Below are positions 20,915 through 32,488 of a stretch of DNA of 64,000 nt, one piece after another. Below the pieces are notes generated by a model. That model saw only the letters and a list, made by a program, of their open reading frames with translations, had not been told where the DNA came from and made no database searches. The position numbers and the translations under genes are program-made. How positions within the stretch are numbered: the first letter of the stretch is position 1; each line of letters begins with the position of its first letter. The stretch is from Deinococcus sedimenti (GTDB lineage Bacteria; Deinococcota; Deinococci; Deinococcales; Deinococcaceae): contig NZ_BMQN01000001.1 of the NCBI RefSeq assembly GCF_014648135.1, positions 248,001 to 312,000 of the forward strand, in the 5' to 3' direction.

Positions 20915-21826
20915 TCAGGTCAGGCTGAGGTCCGCGCGGGTGGGTGCGTACGCCCCGGCGTGGGCGCAGGCGGCGGCGGCGGCCCGCAGGCCCACCCGCA
21001 GGTGCTCGGTCCACAGGGCGCCGGCGTTCTCGGTGGCGCTGACGAGCAGCCCGGCGCACAGGGCGTCCCCGGCGCCGACGGTGTCCACGACCTGCACGGG
21101 AGCGGCCGGGAGGTCGGCGCGGCCCGCGCTGTGGTACAGGCTCGCGCCCTGCGCGCCGCGCGTGATCACGATCGGCGCTTTCGCGTTCAGGCCGCGCAGG
21201 CGGCGCATGACGTCATCCTCGGACTCGCCGGGGAAGAAGAACGCGAGGTCCTCGTCGCTGAATTTCATCAGGTCGGCGCGGCGGGCGACCTGCTCGAACA
21301 CCGCCGGGTAGTCCGGGTGGCGGTGCGTGATGCGGGCGTTCGGGTCGAAGCTGATGCGCACGCCGGCCGCGCGGGCCGATTCGATCAGGCCCAGCAGGGT
21401 GTCCGCCAGCGGCCAGCGGGACAGGCTGATGCCTCCCACGTGCAACCAGCGCGCCGCGCCCAGCCAGCTGCCGGGCAGCAGCGCCGGGTCGAAGTGCAGG
21501 TCGGCGCTGTTCTCGCCCATGAACCGGTACGCGGGTGGGTTCGCGGAGTACACGACGGCCATCAGGGTGGGGGCGGGCACGCGTTGCAGGAAGCGCAGGT
21601 CCAGCCCGGCGTCCTGCGAGGCGCGGGTCAGGTCGTCCCCGAAGTTGTCCCCCCCGACCGCGCCCGCGAAGGCGCTGGGGACGCCCAGGGACGCGCAGGC
21701 CCGCGCGACGTTCCACCCGGCCCCGCCGGGGTGGGCGTGCCAGGCGTTCCCGCCGGCAGTCACGAGGTCGGTCAGGGCCTCACCGGCGCTGACAATCAGG
21801 GGCAGGTCGTTCTGGGGCAGGGACAT
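20915..21826 (-). CDS. PfkB-family sugar kinase, fructokinase-like
   Basis: The 303-residue protein shows PfkB signatures: [18 protein letters not shown] near residue 33 and the C-terminal [14 protein letters not shown] near 250, which supplies the catalytic Asp and the anion hole. The sequence between ([40 protein letters not shown]) resembles fructokinases. The likely reaction is fructose to fructose 6-phosphate, but ribokinase-type substrates cannot be excluded. On the minus strand TAGGAT (21841-21836) lies 9 bases before the ATG. There is no sugar transport gene nearby. Confidence 0.88.
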   Translation of the reverse strand: MSLPQNDLPLIVSAGEALTDLVTAGGNAWHAHPGGAGWNVARACASLGVPSAFAGAVGGDNFGDDLTRASQDAGLDLRFLQRVPAPTLMAVVYSANPPAYRFMGENSADLHFDPALLPGSWLGAARWLHVGGISLSRWPLADTLLGLIESARAAGVRISFDPNARITHRHPDYPAVFEQVARRADLMKFSDEDLAFFFPGESEDDVMRRLRGLNAKAPIVITRGAQGASLYHSAGRADLPAAPVQVVDTVGAGDALCAGLLVSATENAGALWTEHLRVGLRAAAAACAHAGAYAPTRADLSLT

Positions 21827-22031
21827 GACCCTGTCATCCTAGCGTGATGGTCACGAGACCACTCCGGGCGGCCCCGCGCCTGTCTGACCTGCCCGGTGGG
21901 GGAGAACCCACCCTGCCCGCCGCGCCGATCATGGCCCGATCACGCCCCGGTGGTCCCCTGTGGTCAGGCGGGGTTCGGACCACTTCCGGATGGGAGGTGC
22001 AGGTCCGCACCCGCCCATCCGGTGTGGCCCG

Positions 22032-22538
22032 TCAGGCCCGGTTCACCGGCAGGCGGTACAGCACGACCTGAAAACCGAAGACCTCCCGTTCGTCCACCGG
22101 CTCGAAGCCGAAGGTCTCGTACAGGCCGCGCAGGGCGGGGCGACTGGCAGCGGTATCCAGCTTCAGCCAGGGCCGCCCCGCCGCGCGCGTGACCTGCACG
22201 GCGTGCTCCAGCAGCGTGTGCGCCAGCCCCTGCCCCTGGCAGGCGGGGTGAACGGCCAGCTTGTGCAGGTACAGCGCCTCGCCGGGCGGGTCGTCCGGCC
22301 AGAAGGGCGGGTCCGATTCCAGCAGGCTGAACGCCCCGACCGCCGCGCCGCCCCGCCACGCGACGTGCCAGCTCGGGGCCGGGTAGTGCCGCGCCAGCCG
22401 CTCGGGCGTGACACTATCGGGCGGCCAGAGGGTGCGGCCCAGCGCCTCCTGATGCCGCGCTGTCGCCCCCACCACCGCGGCAGCGGCCTGGATGTCCCCC
22501 CGCGTGAACGTCACGAGTTCAGTCATGCCCGGCATCAT
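22032..22538 (-). CDS. GNAT N-acetyltransferase
   Basis: The 168-residue protein has the acetyl-CoA motif [21 protein letters not shown] near residue 100 and the C-terminal [12 protein letters not shown] block of GNAT enzymes. The acceptor is unknown. The start at 22538 overlaps the Rieske gene stop (ATGA), matching the coupling pattern of this operon; ATG 22526 is an alternative. It is the last gene of the ccm operon, with no obvious link to heme. Confidence 0.85.
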   Translation of the reverse strand: MMPGMTELVTFTRGDIQAAAAVVGATARHQEALGRTLWPPDSVTPERLARHYPAPSWHVAWRGGAAVGAFSLLESDPPFWPDDPPGEALYLHKLAVHPACQGQGLAHTLLEHAVQVTRAAGRPWLKLDTAASRPALRGLYETFGFEPVDEREVFGFQVVLYRLPVNRA

Positions 22539-23131
22539 CCGGTGTACTCGGGCGCCGCCTCGATCCCGGTCGCCCAGACGTCCGCGCCGCGCCGCTCCAG
22601 CCGCACGCGGGGCAGAGGTGCGAGGGCCTTGCCGAACACCGCCTCGCCCGCCTTCAGGGGATCGAACACCGAGTAGTGGCAGCGGCAGCCCAGCTGCGGG
22701 TGCTCCTGCCCGCCGGGCGCGCGGTAGTTGAACGCGAAGGCCATCACCTCGGCGTCCCGCACGAGGTTCACGTTGCAGCCCAGGTGCGTGCACACCCGCG
22801 AGAAGCCCGCCAGGTGCCCCCCCGGCACCCCCAGCGACCCGCGCGTGGGCGAGGGGAGGCGCAGCAGCGTGCAGGGCCGCCCGGCATACGTGAAGGTCAC
22901 CTCGGCCCAGTCGGTGCCCAGGTCGGCCAGGGCCGCCACGCGCTGCGGCGGCGCCGCCTCGAAGGCGGGCTCGCCGGGCGTGCGTTTGCCCAGCGTCACT
23001 CTGGTGGCGTACCAGCCCATGTACCCGAACGTCCCGACCGTGCCCGCCACCGGGAGCAGCCACCAGCGGTCCAGCAGCGCCCGGCGCGTCACGCGGCGCG
23101 CCCGTGGGGGAGGGGTCGCGGGGTCGCTCAC
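22535..23131 (-). CDS. Membrane-anchored Rieske [2Fe-2S] protein
   Basis: The 198-residue protein has a twin-arginine-like start ([19 protein letters not shown]) leading into one membrane helix. The Rieske cluster ligands are in CTHLGC (near residue 114) and CRCHYSVFD (near 150). The usual CPCH is CRCH here. Such proteins are the iron-sulfur subunit of bc-type quinol oxidoreductases, but no cytochrome b gene is adjacent in the window. It is translationally coupled to the cytochrome-bearing gene upstream, which suggests a shared electron-transfer role. Confidence 0.88.
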   Translation of the reverse strand: MSDPATPPPRARRVTRRALLDRWWLLPVAGTVGTFGYMGWYATRVTLGKRTPGEPAFEAAPPQRVAALADLGTDWAEVTFTYAGRPCTLLRLPSPTRGSLGVPGGHLAGFSRVCTHLGCNVNLVRDAEVMAFAFNYRAPGGQEHPQLGCRCHYSVFDPLKAGEAVFGKALAPLPRVRLERRGADVWATGIEAAPEYTG

Positions 23132-24180
23132 TGGCCCTCCCGCTGCCAGCCTTCGAGCAGGGTCAGCAGCGCGTCCAGTTCGTCCGCTTTCAGGTCCGGG
23201 TAGGCGGGCATGGCGCCCTTGCCCTGCGTGATCACCTGCGCCAGCGCCGCGCGGGTCAGGGTGGACGCCCGCAGGCTGGGGCCGGTGCCGCCGCCCCCGC
23301 CCGGTCCGTGGCAGGACGCGCAGCTCGCGGCGTACACGCGCAGGGCCGGGTCGCTGGTGTTCAGGCGGGCGCGCAGCGCCGTGATCAGGTCGTCCGCGTC
23401 GCGGCCCTTCGGGTCCAGCGTGCGGTAGCGTTCCAGCGCGGCCAGCGCCGCCTGATCCTCACCGAAGCGGGCCAGCGCGAAGCCCAGCAGCAGCTGCGAT
23501 TCGGGCTCCTGCGGGGCCAGCTGCGCCCCGGTGCGGATCAGCAGCGCGGCCCGCTGGGCGTCCTCGGCGCTGATGGCCTGCCCGGTCTGCTCGCCGCGCG
23601 TCAGGAGCAGGATGCCCAGGCGGCGCAGCGCCTCCGGCTGACGCGGATCGAGTTTCAGGGCGCTGCCGTACGCCGTGACCGCCTGATCGAAGGTGTTCGA
23701 ATCGAAGGCCGCCTTGCCCCACGCCAGGTACGCTTCCTTCGTGCTGCTGCGCTCCGCCTGCGCCTTCAGGCCCGGCAGTTTCAGCACGGCCTGCACGTTC
23801 CCGGCCTCGTTGGGGGTCAGGCTGGCCAGCTGCCAGCGGGGCACGAACGTCACGGCGCCCACCACGGTCAGCAGGGCCGCGCCGCCCAGCAGCGCCAGCG
23901 CCAGCGTGCGCGTGCCGGGGCGGGCCTGCGGGGCGGGTGGCAGGGCGTCCAGGCCGCGCAGGGCCAGTGCCGCGCGCCGCTCCAGGTCCGGGCGGCGCGA
24001 CTCGTTGGTCAGGGCCGCGAGCTCGGCGTACAGCCGGTCCCGTTCGGCCCCCAGGCGTGCGCGTTCCGCCGCGTCCGGATCGTCCGGCGTGCGCGCCCGC
24101 AGCGGCTCGGTGACCAGCCACACGCAGGCCAGCGCCACGAGCGCCAGCAGCAGCACGTTCAGGAGGACCGCGCCCGTCAC
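23128..24180 (-). CDS. CcmI-like TPR protein fused to a cytochrome c domain
   Basis: The 350-residue protein starts with a membrane helix and a charged coiled segment as in CcmI/CycH N-termini. A second helix is near residue 90 ([21 protein letters not shown]), and TPR repeats span about 140-265 ([41 protein letters not shown]). The last 80 residues are a class I cytochrome c: CASCHGPGG is the heme site and GAMPAYPDL gives the axial Met. CcmI normally delivers apocytochrome, so fusion to a cytochrome is unusual. ATGA overlaps link it to both neighbours. Confidence 0.85.
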   Translation of the reverse strand: MTGAVLLNVLLLALVALACVWLVTEPLRARTPDDPDAAERARLGAERDRLYAELAALTNESRRPDLERRAALALRGLDALPPAPQARPGTRTLALALLGGAALLTVVGAVTFVPRWQLASLTPNEAGNVQAVLKLPGLKAQAERSSTKEAYLAWGKAAFDSNTFDQAVTAYGSALKLDPRQPEALRRLGILLLTRGEQTGQAISAEDAQRAALLIRTGAQLAPQEPESQLLLGFALARFGEDQAALAALERYRTLDPKGRDADDLITALRARLNTSDPALRVYAASCASCHGPGGGGGTGPSLRASTLTRAALAQVITQGKGAMPAYPDLKADELDALLTLLEGWQREGQ

Positions 24181-24662
24181 GAGTCACCGTTCCGGCGGGT
24201 GTCGCGCTGCACCTGCGCGAGGTACGGGTCGAAGCCGCCCGCGTCGTTCAGCGGTTCGTCCGGCAGGGTCGCCGCCGGGCGGCTGCGGCGCAGGAACGCC
24301 CACAGCACCCCACCTCCGGCCGCCAGGGCCGCCAGGGGCGCGCCCCACAGCAGCAGGTTCCGGCCAGACTTGGGCGGGTCGAGCAGCACGAAATTCCCGT
24401 ACCGCTGCGAGAAGTACACGTAGATGTCCGAGTCGCCGCGCCCCTGCGCGACCTGCTCGCGGACCGATTCGCGCATCTTCACGGCGATGGTGCTGCGCGA
24501 GTCCGCGATGGACTCCCCGGTGTCGCACAGCGGGCAGCGCAGGTTCTTCTCGATCGCCAGCGCCCGTGCCTCCTGCGCCGGGGTCAGGGACGGCGTGGGC
24601 GACGGGGCGGCGGCCATCGCCCCGCCCAGCAGCGCGCCCGTCAGCAGCAGCGCGCGCCTCAT
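24177..24662 (-). CDS. ccmH: Cytochrome c maturation protein CcmH
   Basis: CcmH reduces apocytochrome heme-site cysteines outside the membrane. The 161-residue protein has a signal sequence, then [20 protein letters not shown] near residue 42, where Cys-x-x-Cys is the redox pair, and a membrane helix near 108-125. The periplasmic part includes [17 protein letters not shown]. It overlaps ccmG and the CcmI-like gene by 4 bases each. The length fits short CcmH proteins that lack the TPR part, which is supplied by the next gene. Confidence 0.92.
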   Translation of the reverse strand: MRRALLLTGALLGGAMAAAPSPTPSLTPAQEARALAIEKNLRCPLCDTGESIADSRSTIAVKMRESVREQVAQGRGDSDIYVYFSQRYGNFVLLDPPKSGRNLLLWGAPLAALAAGGGVLWAFLRRSRPAATLPDEPLNDAGGFDPYLAQVQRDTRRNGDS

Positions 24663-25261
24663 AGGCCGGGAACGCCGATCTTCGCCAGACCCACGTTCAG
24701 GCGCTCGCGGGTCAGGCCGCCGCGGTCCATGTGCTGCACCACGCCGTCACGGTCGATGAAGACCGTCTCGGGAATGCCGCTCACGCCGTACTCCAGGCCC
24801 GTGTTGATGCCGGGGTCGCGCAGGTTCGGGTACGCCAGCGCGTACTCCTGAATGAACTGCCGGGCGTTCCCCTCGTTCGTCTCGTTGAACAGGATGCCCA
24901 CGACCGCCAGCCCGTCCCCGCCGCTCTGGCGGGCGCTCAGCTCGCGGAACATCGGCGCTTCCTCGCGGCATGGGCCGCACCACGACGCCCAGAAGTTCAC
25001 GACGACGGGGCGGCCCCTGAGGCTCGCCAGGGACAGCGGCGTGTCGTCCAGGCTGGTCAGCGTGAACGCCGGGGCGGGTTTGCCGACCAGCGGCCCGCCG
25101 GTCTGGTCGTTGCTGGCCGGGGTGCGCAGCGCGACCGCCAGGACCGCCACCAGCGCGAACGCGATGGCCGGGGGCAGCAGGCGACGCCACAGTGGCGCAG
25201 GGGGCGCGGGGGTTGGGGATGCAGGGGACTTCGGGGCAGAGGGGGTCGATTCGGTCATCAC
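24659..25261 (-). CDS. ccmG: Thiol:disulfide interchange protein CcmG/DsbE
   Basis: This 200-residue membrane-anchored thioredoxin gives reducing power to the ccm system. A Pro/Ala-rich cytoplasmic start precedes one membrane helix (about 28-46). The thioredoxin domain has [17 protein letters not shown] (near 95) with the WCGPC active site and the cis-proline block [12 protein letters not shown]. Two ATG codons stand in tandem (25261 and 25258). It lies between ccmF and ccmH, as in many ccm operons. Confidence 0.93.
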   Translation of the reverse strand: MMTESTPSAPKSPASPTPAPPAPLWRRLLPPAIAFALVAVLAVALRTPASNDQTGGPLVGKPAPAFTLTSLDDTPLSLASLRGRPVVVNFWASWCGPCREEAPMFRELSARQSGGDGLAVVGILFNETNEGNARQFIQEYALAYPNLRDPGINTGLEYGVSGIPETVFIDRDGVVQHMDRGGLTRERLNVGLAKIGVPGL

Positions 25262-25298
25262 AGCTCCGGGAAGGTCAGGCAGGAAGGGGAGGAGGGCA

Positions 25299-27272
<1,974 letters not shown>

Positions 27273-27315
27273 ATTCACTCCCACCGCGCCGTGCGGGCGC
27301 GGTCCACCCCCGGCC

Positions 27316-27792
27316 TCAGTCGGCCGACTTGATCATGTCCTTCAGTTCGGCCTGCGTCTTCGGGACGTTGTACTCCTCGCTGTGCTTCACGACCAGATCC
27401 GTCGCGTGGAACGTGTTCCCCTGGAACTCGCCGCGCACCACGACCCCCTGGTTCTCCTTGAACAGGTCCGTCACCGCGCCCCGGTACTGCACGGGGTAGC
27501 TGACGCTGCCGTCCGTGACCGTGAAGCGCAGGTCCAGCGTCTGAGGTTCGTACTGCACGGCCTTCACCAGCCCCCCGATCCGCACCGGGCGGCCCTGCAG
27601 CTGCGCCTGCTGCTGCGCGTACTCGCTGGGCGTCACGAAGTACTCCAGCGACTTGTTCAGGTTCCCGAACGCGATGGTCGCCGTCAGGCCCACCAGCGCG
27701 GCCACGCCCAGCACGACCGGCAGTGGGCTGCGCTGACGCCGCCGCGCCTGTGGCAGCGGCGTTAGGGGCGTGGGGGATTCAGAACCGGGCAC
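27316..27792 (-). CDS. ccmE: Heme chaperone CcmE
   Basis: CcmE binds heme covalently outside the membrane and passes it to CcmF. The 158-residue protein has a short cytoplasmic start, one membrane helix ([20 protein letters not shown]) and an OB-fold with [20 protein letters not shown] and [11 protein letters not shown]. The His in KHSEEY is the heme-binding residue. GTG 27792 follows the ccmD stop by 2 bases; TTG 27798 overlapping that stop is possible. Confidence 0.94.
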   Translation of the reverse strand: MPGSESPTPLTPLPQARRRQRSPLPVVLGVAALVGLTATIAFGNLNKSLEYFVTPSEYAQQQAQLQGRPVRIGGLVKAVQYEPQTLDLRFTVTDGSVSYPVQYRGAVTDLFKENQGVVVRGEFQGNTFHATDLVVKHSEEYNVPKTQAELKDMIKSAD

Positions 27793-27794
27793 GC

Positions 27795-27926
27795 TCAACG
27801 GGGGGCCTCGCTGGCGTCCTCGCCCCGCACGGCCCGCAGCCGCACCCACATCCACGCCAGATACCCGATCAGGACGCTGAACGTCGCCAAGTACGAGAAC
27901 AGCACGTACCAGAAGTACTTATCCAC
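27795..27926 (-). CDS. ccmD: CcmD-like heme exporter small protein (43 aa)
   Basis: This short gene encodes V-D-K-Y-F-W-Y-V-L-F followed by one membrane helix with a Tyr/Trp-rich face, then a basic and acidic tail ending EDASEAPR. CcmD is normally a 40-70 residue single-helix protein that releases heme-loaded CcmE from CcmABC. Its place between ccmC and ccmE is exactly where ccmD belongs. The GTG start overlaps the ccmC stop by 8 bases, and the stop lies 2 bases before the ccmE start. Sequence identity is weak in this family, so the call rests on position, size and topology. Confidence 0.82.
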   Translation of the reverse strand: MDKYFWYVLFSYLATFSVLIGYLAWMWVRLRAVRGEDASEAPR

Positions 27927-28626
27927 GGGCCACCTCCAGACCGGTCACGCCGGTCAGTTCGCGTTCCTCACGCGCCTCCTCACGGGCCGCCAGGATGCCG
28001 CGCAGGCGCAGCAGGAAGAAGTACAGCACCGTGAACGACGCCACGCTCAGCAGCAGCGTCGGCAGGTACACCGGCGCCGCGTCCCAGCGCACGCCACCCA
28101 GCAGCTTCAGCGTCTGCGTCTGGTGCACGCCGCGCCACCACTCCACCGCCATGTAGTTCACGGGCACGTACAGCGTCCCCACGATCCCCACCACCGCCGA
28201 CACGCGCGCGCGGCGCTCGGGGTCGTCGATCAGCGACCGGATCAGCAGGTACCCGCCGTACACCACCAGACTCAGCGCCGTGGTCGTCAGCCGGGCGTCC
28301 CACACCCAGTACGTACCCCAGGTCGGTTTGGCCCACAGCATCCCGCCCACGATGGTCGCCAGCGTGAACAGCAGCCCGATCTCGCCGCTGGCCATCGCCA
28401 GCCGGTCCCAGTGACGGCGACGCTGAATCAGGTACAGCAGCCCGAACAGACCGGTGCCGCCGTACGCGAGGTAACTCAGCCACGCCTCGGGCACGTGCAC
28501 GAACATCAGCCGCACCAGCGACCCCTGGTTCACGTCCAGCGGAGAGGTCAGGCTCAGGCCCAGCACCACCGCCAGACCCAGGAGGCTGGCCGCGCCCAGC
28601 ACGGTCGTCGTGACGTCTCTTTTCAT
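27919..28626 (-). CDS. ccmC: Heme exporter protein CcmC
   Basis: CcmC binds heme at the outer face of the membrane and loads CcmE. The 235-residue protein has six membrane helices, the WWD-type segment KPTWGTYWVWDARLTTTA (near residue 100) and the conserved histidines in FVHVPEAWLSYLAYGG (near 43) and RGVHQTQTLK (near 168). The ATG at 28626 has AGGGAG upstream. It starts the second ccm operon. Confidence 0.95.
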   Translation of the reverse strand: MKRDVTTTVLGAASLLGLAVVLGLSLTSPLDVNQGSLVRLMFVHVPEAWLSYLAYGGTGLFGLLYLIQRRRHWDRLAMASGEIGLLFTLATIVGGMLWAKPTWGTYWVWDARLTTTALSLVVYGGYLLIRSLIDDPERRARVSAVVGIVGTLYVPVNYMAVEWWRGVHQTQTLKLLGGVRWDAAPVYLPTLLLSVASFTVLYFFLLRLRGILAAREEAREERELTGVTGLEVARG

Positions 28627-28768
28627 ATCGCTCCCTATTGTGCCGTCAACGCCGGGCGGGGAACCGTGAGGCCCGCCGCGCAGCGGTCATTTCCGGCCCG
28701 CAGCATCGCGCCCCACGCATGAAACAGGCAAGTGCGAGTGTCCCCGCCGCAGTATGCTCGGGGTACCC

Positions 28769-29470
28769 ATGACGCGAATCCTGCCCGCCGCGCTCCTCGC
28801 GCTCAGCGCCCTTCTGGCCGCCTGCGCCCCCGCCCAGACCGGCCCCCTGCCCGACCCCGCCACGTACCGCCCCGGCCCGGCGGACGTCGCCACCCTGCCC
28901 GACCTGGGACCGGTCGGCCGCTGGATGATCACCAGGACGCTGGAACCCGCCACCTGGCTGGGCGAACGGGTCAGCGGACGCACCCTGCGCGAACCCATCA
29001 ACGTCCTGATCCTCGACCGGACCTCCACCACCCCCGAGGCGGCCACCGCCCGCCTGAACGCCGCCATGACCGCCGCCGGGTACGGCCCGAAGAACATGCA
29101 CAGCGACGGCTACAGCGGCCAGCTCGGCGAGCGCCTCTACCCGCAGCTGCCCCCCAGTGGCAAGGGCCTCGCGTTCAGTGACGGCCCCTGGTACGTCAGC
29201 AACCACCACGGCCGCGTGTTCGGCCCCGCCCCCGTTCAGGGCGGCTACCTGTTCAGCGCCGCGTTCAGCCTGGAGGACATGCGCTGGCTCCCCAAACCCG
29301 GCCACACCTACAACAGTTTCAAGGCGACCCGCGAGGACCTCGCCACGCGCCTGAACGCCACCGGCCTGTACCGCCGCGCCCCGAACGTGGACCTCGGCAA
29401 CCGCCTCGACACCCCCCAGGAGACCACCGGCGACCACGACGGACAGGCCGCGCTGCTCACCACCCCCTGA
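28769..29470 (+). CDS. Predicted lipoprotein of unknown function
   Basis: The 233-residue protein has a lipoprotein signal (MTRILPAALLALSALLAACAP, with LAAC as lipobox). The mature part contains PINVLILDRTSTTPEAATARLNAAMTAAGYG and WYVSNHHGRVFGP, which faintly recall the LssY C-terminal domain, but I cannot confirm that. TATGCT (28753-28758) is a -10 box 10 bases before the ATG. The gene runs against the ccm operons on both sides and splits them, so it may be an insertion into an ancestral single cluster. Confidence 0.65.
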   Translation: MTRILPAALLALSALLAACAPAQTGPLPDPATYRPGPADVATLPDLGPVGRWMITRTLEPATWLGERVSGRTLREPINVLILDRTSTTPEAATARLNAAMTAAGYGPKNMHSDGYSGQLGERLYPQLPPSGKGLAFSDGPWYVSNHHGRVFGPAPVQGGYLFSAAFSLEDMRWLPKPGHTYNSFKATREDLATRLNATGLYRRAPNVDLGNRLDTPQETTGDHDGQAALLTTP

Positions 29471-29482
29471 CGACAGCGGGCA

Positions 29483-29519
29483 GAGGCCCCGGGATTGTTC
29501 CGCCGGGGCCTCTCTTGTC
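29483..29519 (+). terminator. Rho-independent terminator after the lipoprotein gene
   Basis: GAGGCCCCGG (29483-29492) pairs perfectly with CCGGGGCCTC (29503-29512), and a T-rich TCTTGTCTT follows. The same stem lies just past the ccmB stop on the other strand and may serve both convergent transcripts. Confidence 0.8.
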
Positions 29520-29537
29520 TTGCGGTCACACGGGAGG

Positions 29538-30254
29538 TCAGCCCTCGACGGCCGCCGGGAACAGCAGGGTCGCCAGGATGACCGTCCCCAGGTCGAACGC
29601 GGTCAGGAACGTCAGCCAGGTGCCGACCTCGGGACTCCAGCCGCCCTCCAGGAGCAGGCGGGTGGCCTGCACGGTCGCCAGGACCGCCGGGACCAGGATC
29701 GGGAAGGCCAGCGCGGGCAGCAGTGCCTCACGCGCGCGGAGGTTCACGGTGATGCTGCCGTAGAAGGTCGTGGCGGCCGCGAAGCCCAGCACGCCCAGTG
29801 TGGTCGTCAGCGCCAGCGCAGCCCACGGCAGGGCGCGGCCCGCCGCCGTGACCGCCTCGGACGCGCCGAACAGCACCAGACCCGTCGGCACGGTCACCGC
29901 CGCGACCAGCAGCAGGGGCGGCAGCACGCCCAGCAGCTTGCCCAGGTACAGCGCGCCGTGCGGCCCGGGGTACGCCAGCAACTGCTCCAGCGCCCCGGCC
30001 TCCTGCTCCTGCGCGAAGGCCCGCTGCGCGCCCACCGCCGCCGCGAGGGCCAGCGCCGTCCAGATCGCCCCGGCGGCCAGCGGCGCGCTCAGGCGGGCGT
30101 CGCGGGACACCACCCCGCCGCTCAGGGCGAAGCCCAGCACCAGCAGCACGATCCCCGCGAAGAACGCCGTGGCGAGCAAGGTGTCGCGCGTGCGGCCCGC
30201 CACGCGCAGATCCTTCGCGGCGACCGTCAGCACCTGCCTCAGCGCGCCCTTCAC
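29538..30254 (-). CDS. ccmB: Heme exporter membrane subunit CcmB
   Basis: The 238-residue protein has about six membrane helices. Its start is [27 protein letters not shown], where KDLR...R is typical of CcmB. It also contains FAQEQEAGALEQLLAYPGP near residue 80, a family hallmark. It forms the ABC transporter CcmAB that powers heme release from CcmC-CcmE. The start overlaps ccmA by 4 bases. Confidence 0.93.
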   Translation of the reverse strand: MKGALRQVLTVAAKDLRVAGRTRDTLLATAFFAGIVLLVLGFALSGGVVSRDARLSAPLAAGAIWTALALAAAVGAQRAFAQEQEAGALEQLLAYPGPHGALYLGKLLGVLPPLLLVAAVTVPTGLVLFGASEAVTAAGRALPWAALALTTTLGVLGFAAATTFYGSITVNLRAREALLPALAFPILVPAVLATVQATRLLLEGGWSPEVGTWLTFLTAFDLGTVILATLLFPAAVEG

Positions 30255-30903
30255 GCGGGCACCTCCTCGCGCAGCAGGCCGCCCGCGAGGCGCAGCGTGC
30301 GCGGCGCGACCACCTGCGCCAGCGCAGGCTCGTGTGCGGCGATCAGCAGCGAGCAGCCCTGCCCGCGCAACTCCAGCAGCAGCTCCTGCACCAGCGCCCG
30401 CCCCGCGTCGTCCAGATTCGCGAAGGGTTCGTCCACCAGCGTCACCGGGCGGGCCAGCAGGTGCGCGCGGGCCAGCGCCAGCCGCTTGCGCATCCCCGCC
30501 GACAGGAACCGCGCCCGGCGGGTGGCCGCGCCCTCCAGCCCCACGCGGCGCAGCGTGCCCGGCACGTCCCCGGCCCGCGCGTGCATCCGTAGCGCGAACT
30601 CCAGGTTCTCCGCCGCCGTCAGGTCCGGGTACAGCCCACCGTCCACCGGCATCAGGTGAATCGCGTCCCGCACCGCGCGGCTGTCACGCAGATCGAAGCC
30701 CAGCACCCGCCCCTCGCCGCGCGTGGGCCGCAGCCCGGCGCTCAGCAGGCGCAGCAGCGTGGTCTTCCCGGCCCCGTTCTCGCCCAGCAGCGTCACGCCC
30801 TGCCCGGCCGGGACGTCCAGCGTCACGCCACGCAGGATCACCTCGCGGCCCAGCCGCAGCCACACGTCCCGCAGCTGCACCGCGAACGCCGTGCGGGGTT
30901 CAG

Positions 30904-30907
<4 letters not shown>
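30251..30907 (-). CDS. ccmA: Heme exporter ATP-binding subunit CcmA
   Basis: This 218-residue ABC ATPase has Walker [15 protein letters not shown] near residue 40, the signature [17 protein letters not shown] near 130 and Walker [17 protein letters not shown] near 150. The GTG overlaps the ccdA stop (GTGA) and the end overlaps ccmB. The context, more than sequence, separates it from other ABC ATPases; the gene order ccdA-ccmA-ccmB makes the call safe. Confidence 0.93.
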
Positions 30908-31581
<674 letters not shown>

Positions 31582-31663
31582 GCCCGGCAGTCTAGCGGCA
31601 CACGCTCAGGCCGCCTGTCCCGGTAGTGCGTCCGTTTGGCGGGAGATATGGCAGCCTGTTCAT

Positions 31664-32065
31664 GTGCGGCGTCTTGCAACTCAACATCACCACACTTTGA
31701 CCTTTTCGCCAGATGAACCTGTGCTTGCGATGGCTTTCGACCAATACACCCGCAGCTTTGCCGTCGGCGTAACGGCAGCATTCGTCGGTGATGACGTGAT
31801 GCTTCTGGGCGTGCGACTTGAAATCAGTGGCTGGGCAGGTGTGACGCTACATGCCAACGATATTTCGACGGGCTATGTGACGGTCGAATGTCTCCCGGAT
31901 GAACTCGCAGACATCTGCGAATATGAGATGACTGATGGGTCACTCCGGATAGCAGGTTTCACAAGACATGCGCATGGGTATGCGGACTTGATGTTCCAGA
32001 CACCGCAGGTGACGGTGGAATATCACACGCAGCAGAAAATACAACGTCTTGATCATCCACCCTGA
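31664..32065 (+). CDS. Orphan protein, AT-richer than its neighbours
   Basis: I do not recognise this protein of about 133 residues. The readable core is MAFDQYTRSFAVGVTAAF, VMLLGVRLEISGWAGVTLH and YVTVECLPDEL, a mostly beta pattern with no signal peptide. The start is uncertain: GTG 31664 is the first plausible one and ATG 31730 is another. Base composition is visibly lower in G+C, with many codons ending in A or T, unlike the flanking genes, which points to recent transfer. It is divergent from ccdA. Confidence 0.5.
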   Translation: MRRLATQHHHTLTFSPDEPVLAMAFDQYTRSFAVGVTAAFVGDDVMLLGVRLEISGWAGVTLHANDISTGYVTVECLPDELADICEYEMTDGSLRIAGFTRHAHGYADLMFQTPQVTVEYHTQQKIQRLDHPP

Positions 32066-32449
32066 TCACTCCAGCTTGCCGGTGAACGTGCCCTCCCAGG
32101 CGTTCATGATCCGGCCGTCCTGCACGAGCAGCACCGTCGGGTACGCCCCCACCCGCAGCCGCCGCGCGAAGAGGGTCGCTGCCTCGCCTGTCCAGGCCTG
32201 CACGCCCGCCGGCGCGGGGGAGGGGAACCCCTCGGCGTTCACGGCTCGCACCGGCAGGCCCGCCGCGAGGACTGCCGACCACAGGTCACCCAGGTCACCG
32301 CAGTCGTGGCTGTACACGACCACCACCTCCTGAGCCGCCGCCTTCCACGGGTGCTGAGGCAGCAGTTCCCCCAGCCTCACCCGTGCCTCGGCGGTCGAGA
32401 GGCCCAGGGTCAGGAGCAGGGTCAGCAGGGGAGCGCGGCGCAACCTCAT
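32066..32449 (-). CDS. Secreted thioredoxin-fold protein without CxxC
   Basis: The 127-residue protein has a signal peptide (MRLRRAPLLTLLLTLGLSTAEA). The rest looks like a thioredoxin fold: EVVVVYSHDCGDLGDLW (one Cys, no Cys-x-x-Cys), VRAVNAEGF, and the cis-proline block GAYPTVLLVQDGRIMNAWEG. Having one cysteine, it may bind or sense thiols rather than act as a reductase. ATG 32449 has a GGAGG site directly after a hairpin. Its place near ccdA suggests an extracytoplasmic redox role, but this is inference. Confidence 0.7.
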   Translation of the reverse strand: MRLRRAPLLTLLLTLGLSTAEARVRLGELLPQHPWKAAAQEVVVVYSHDCGDLGDLWSAVLAAGLPVRAVNAEGFPSPAPAGVQAWTGEAATLFARRLRVGAYPTVLLVQDGRIMNAWEGTFTGKLE

Positions 32450-32458
32450 ATGGCCTCC

Positions 32459-32488
32459 GATTGGATGGTTTGCGAGAACCATTCAATC
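32459..32488 (-). promoter_or_regulatory. Inverted repeat just upstream of the ribosome site
   Basis: GATTGGATGGTT, 6 bases, then AACCATTCAATC form an inverted repeat with a single mismatch in 12 pairs. On the minus strand the arm ends directly next to GGAGG of the thioredoxin-fold gene. It could be an operator or an RNA hairpin controlling translation. The remaining stretch to 32692 shows no gene. Confidence 0.55.

Noticed and set aside
22032..23063. Continuous frame that seems to join the GNAT protein to upstream sequence
   Set aside because: The upstream part is the Rieske gene read in the wrong frame. The GNAT start overlapping the Rieske stop explains it better.
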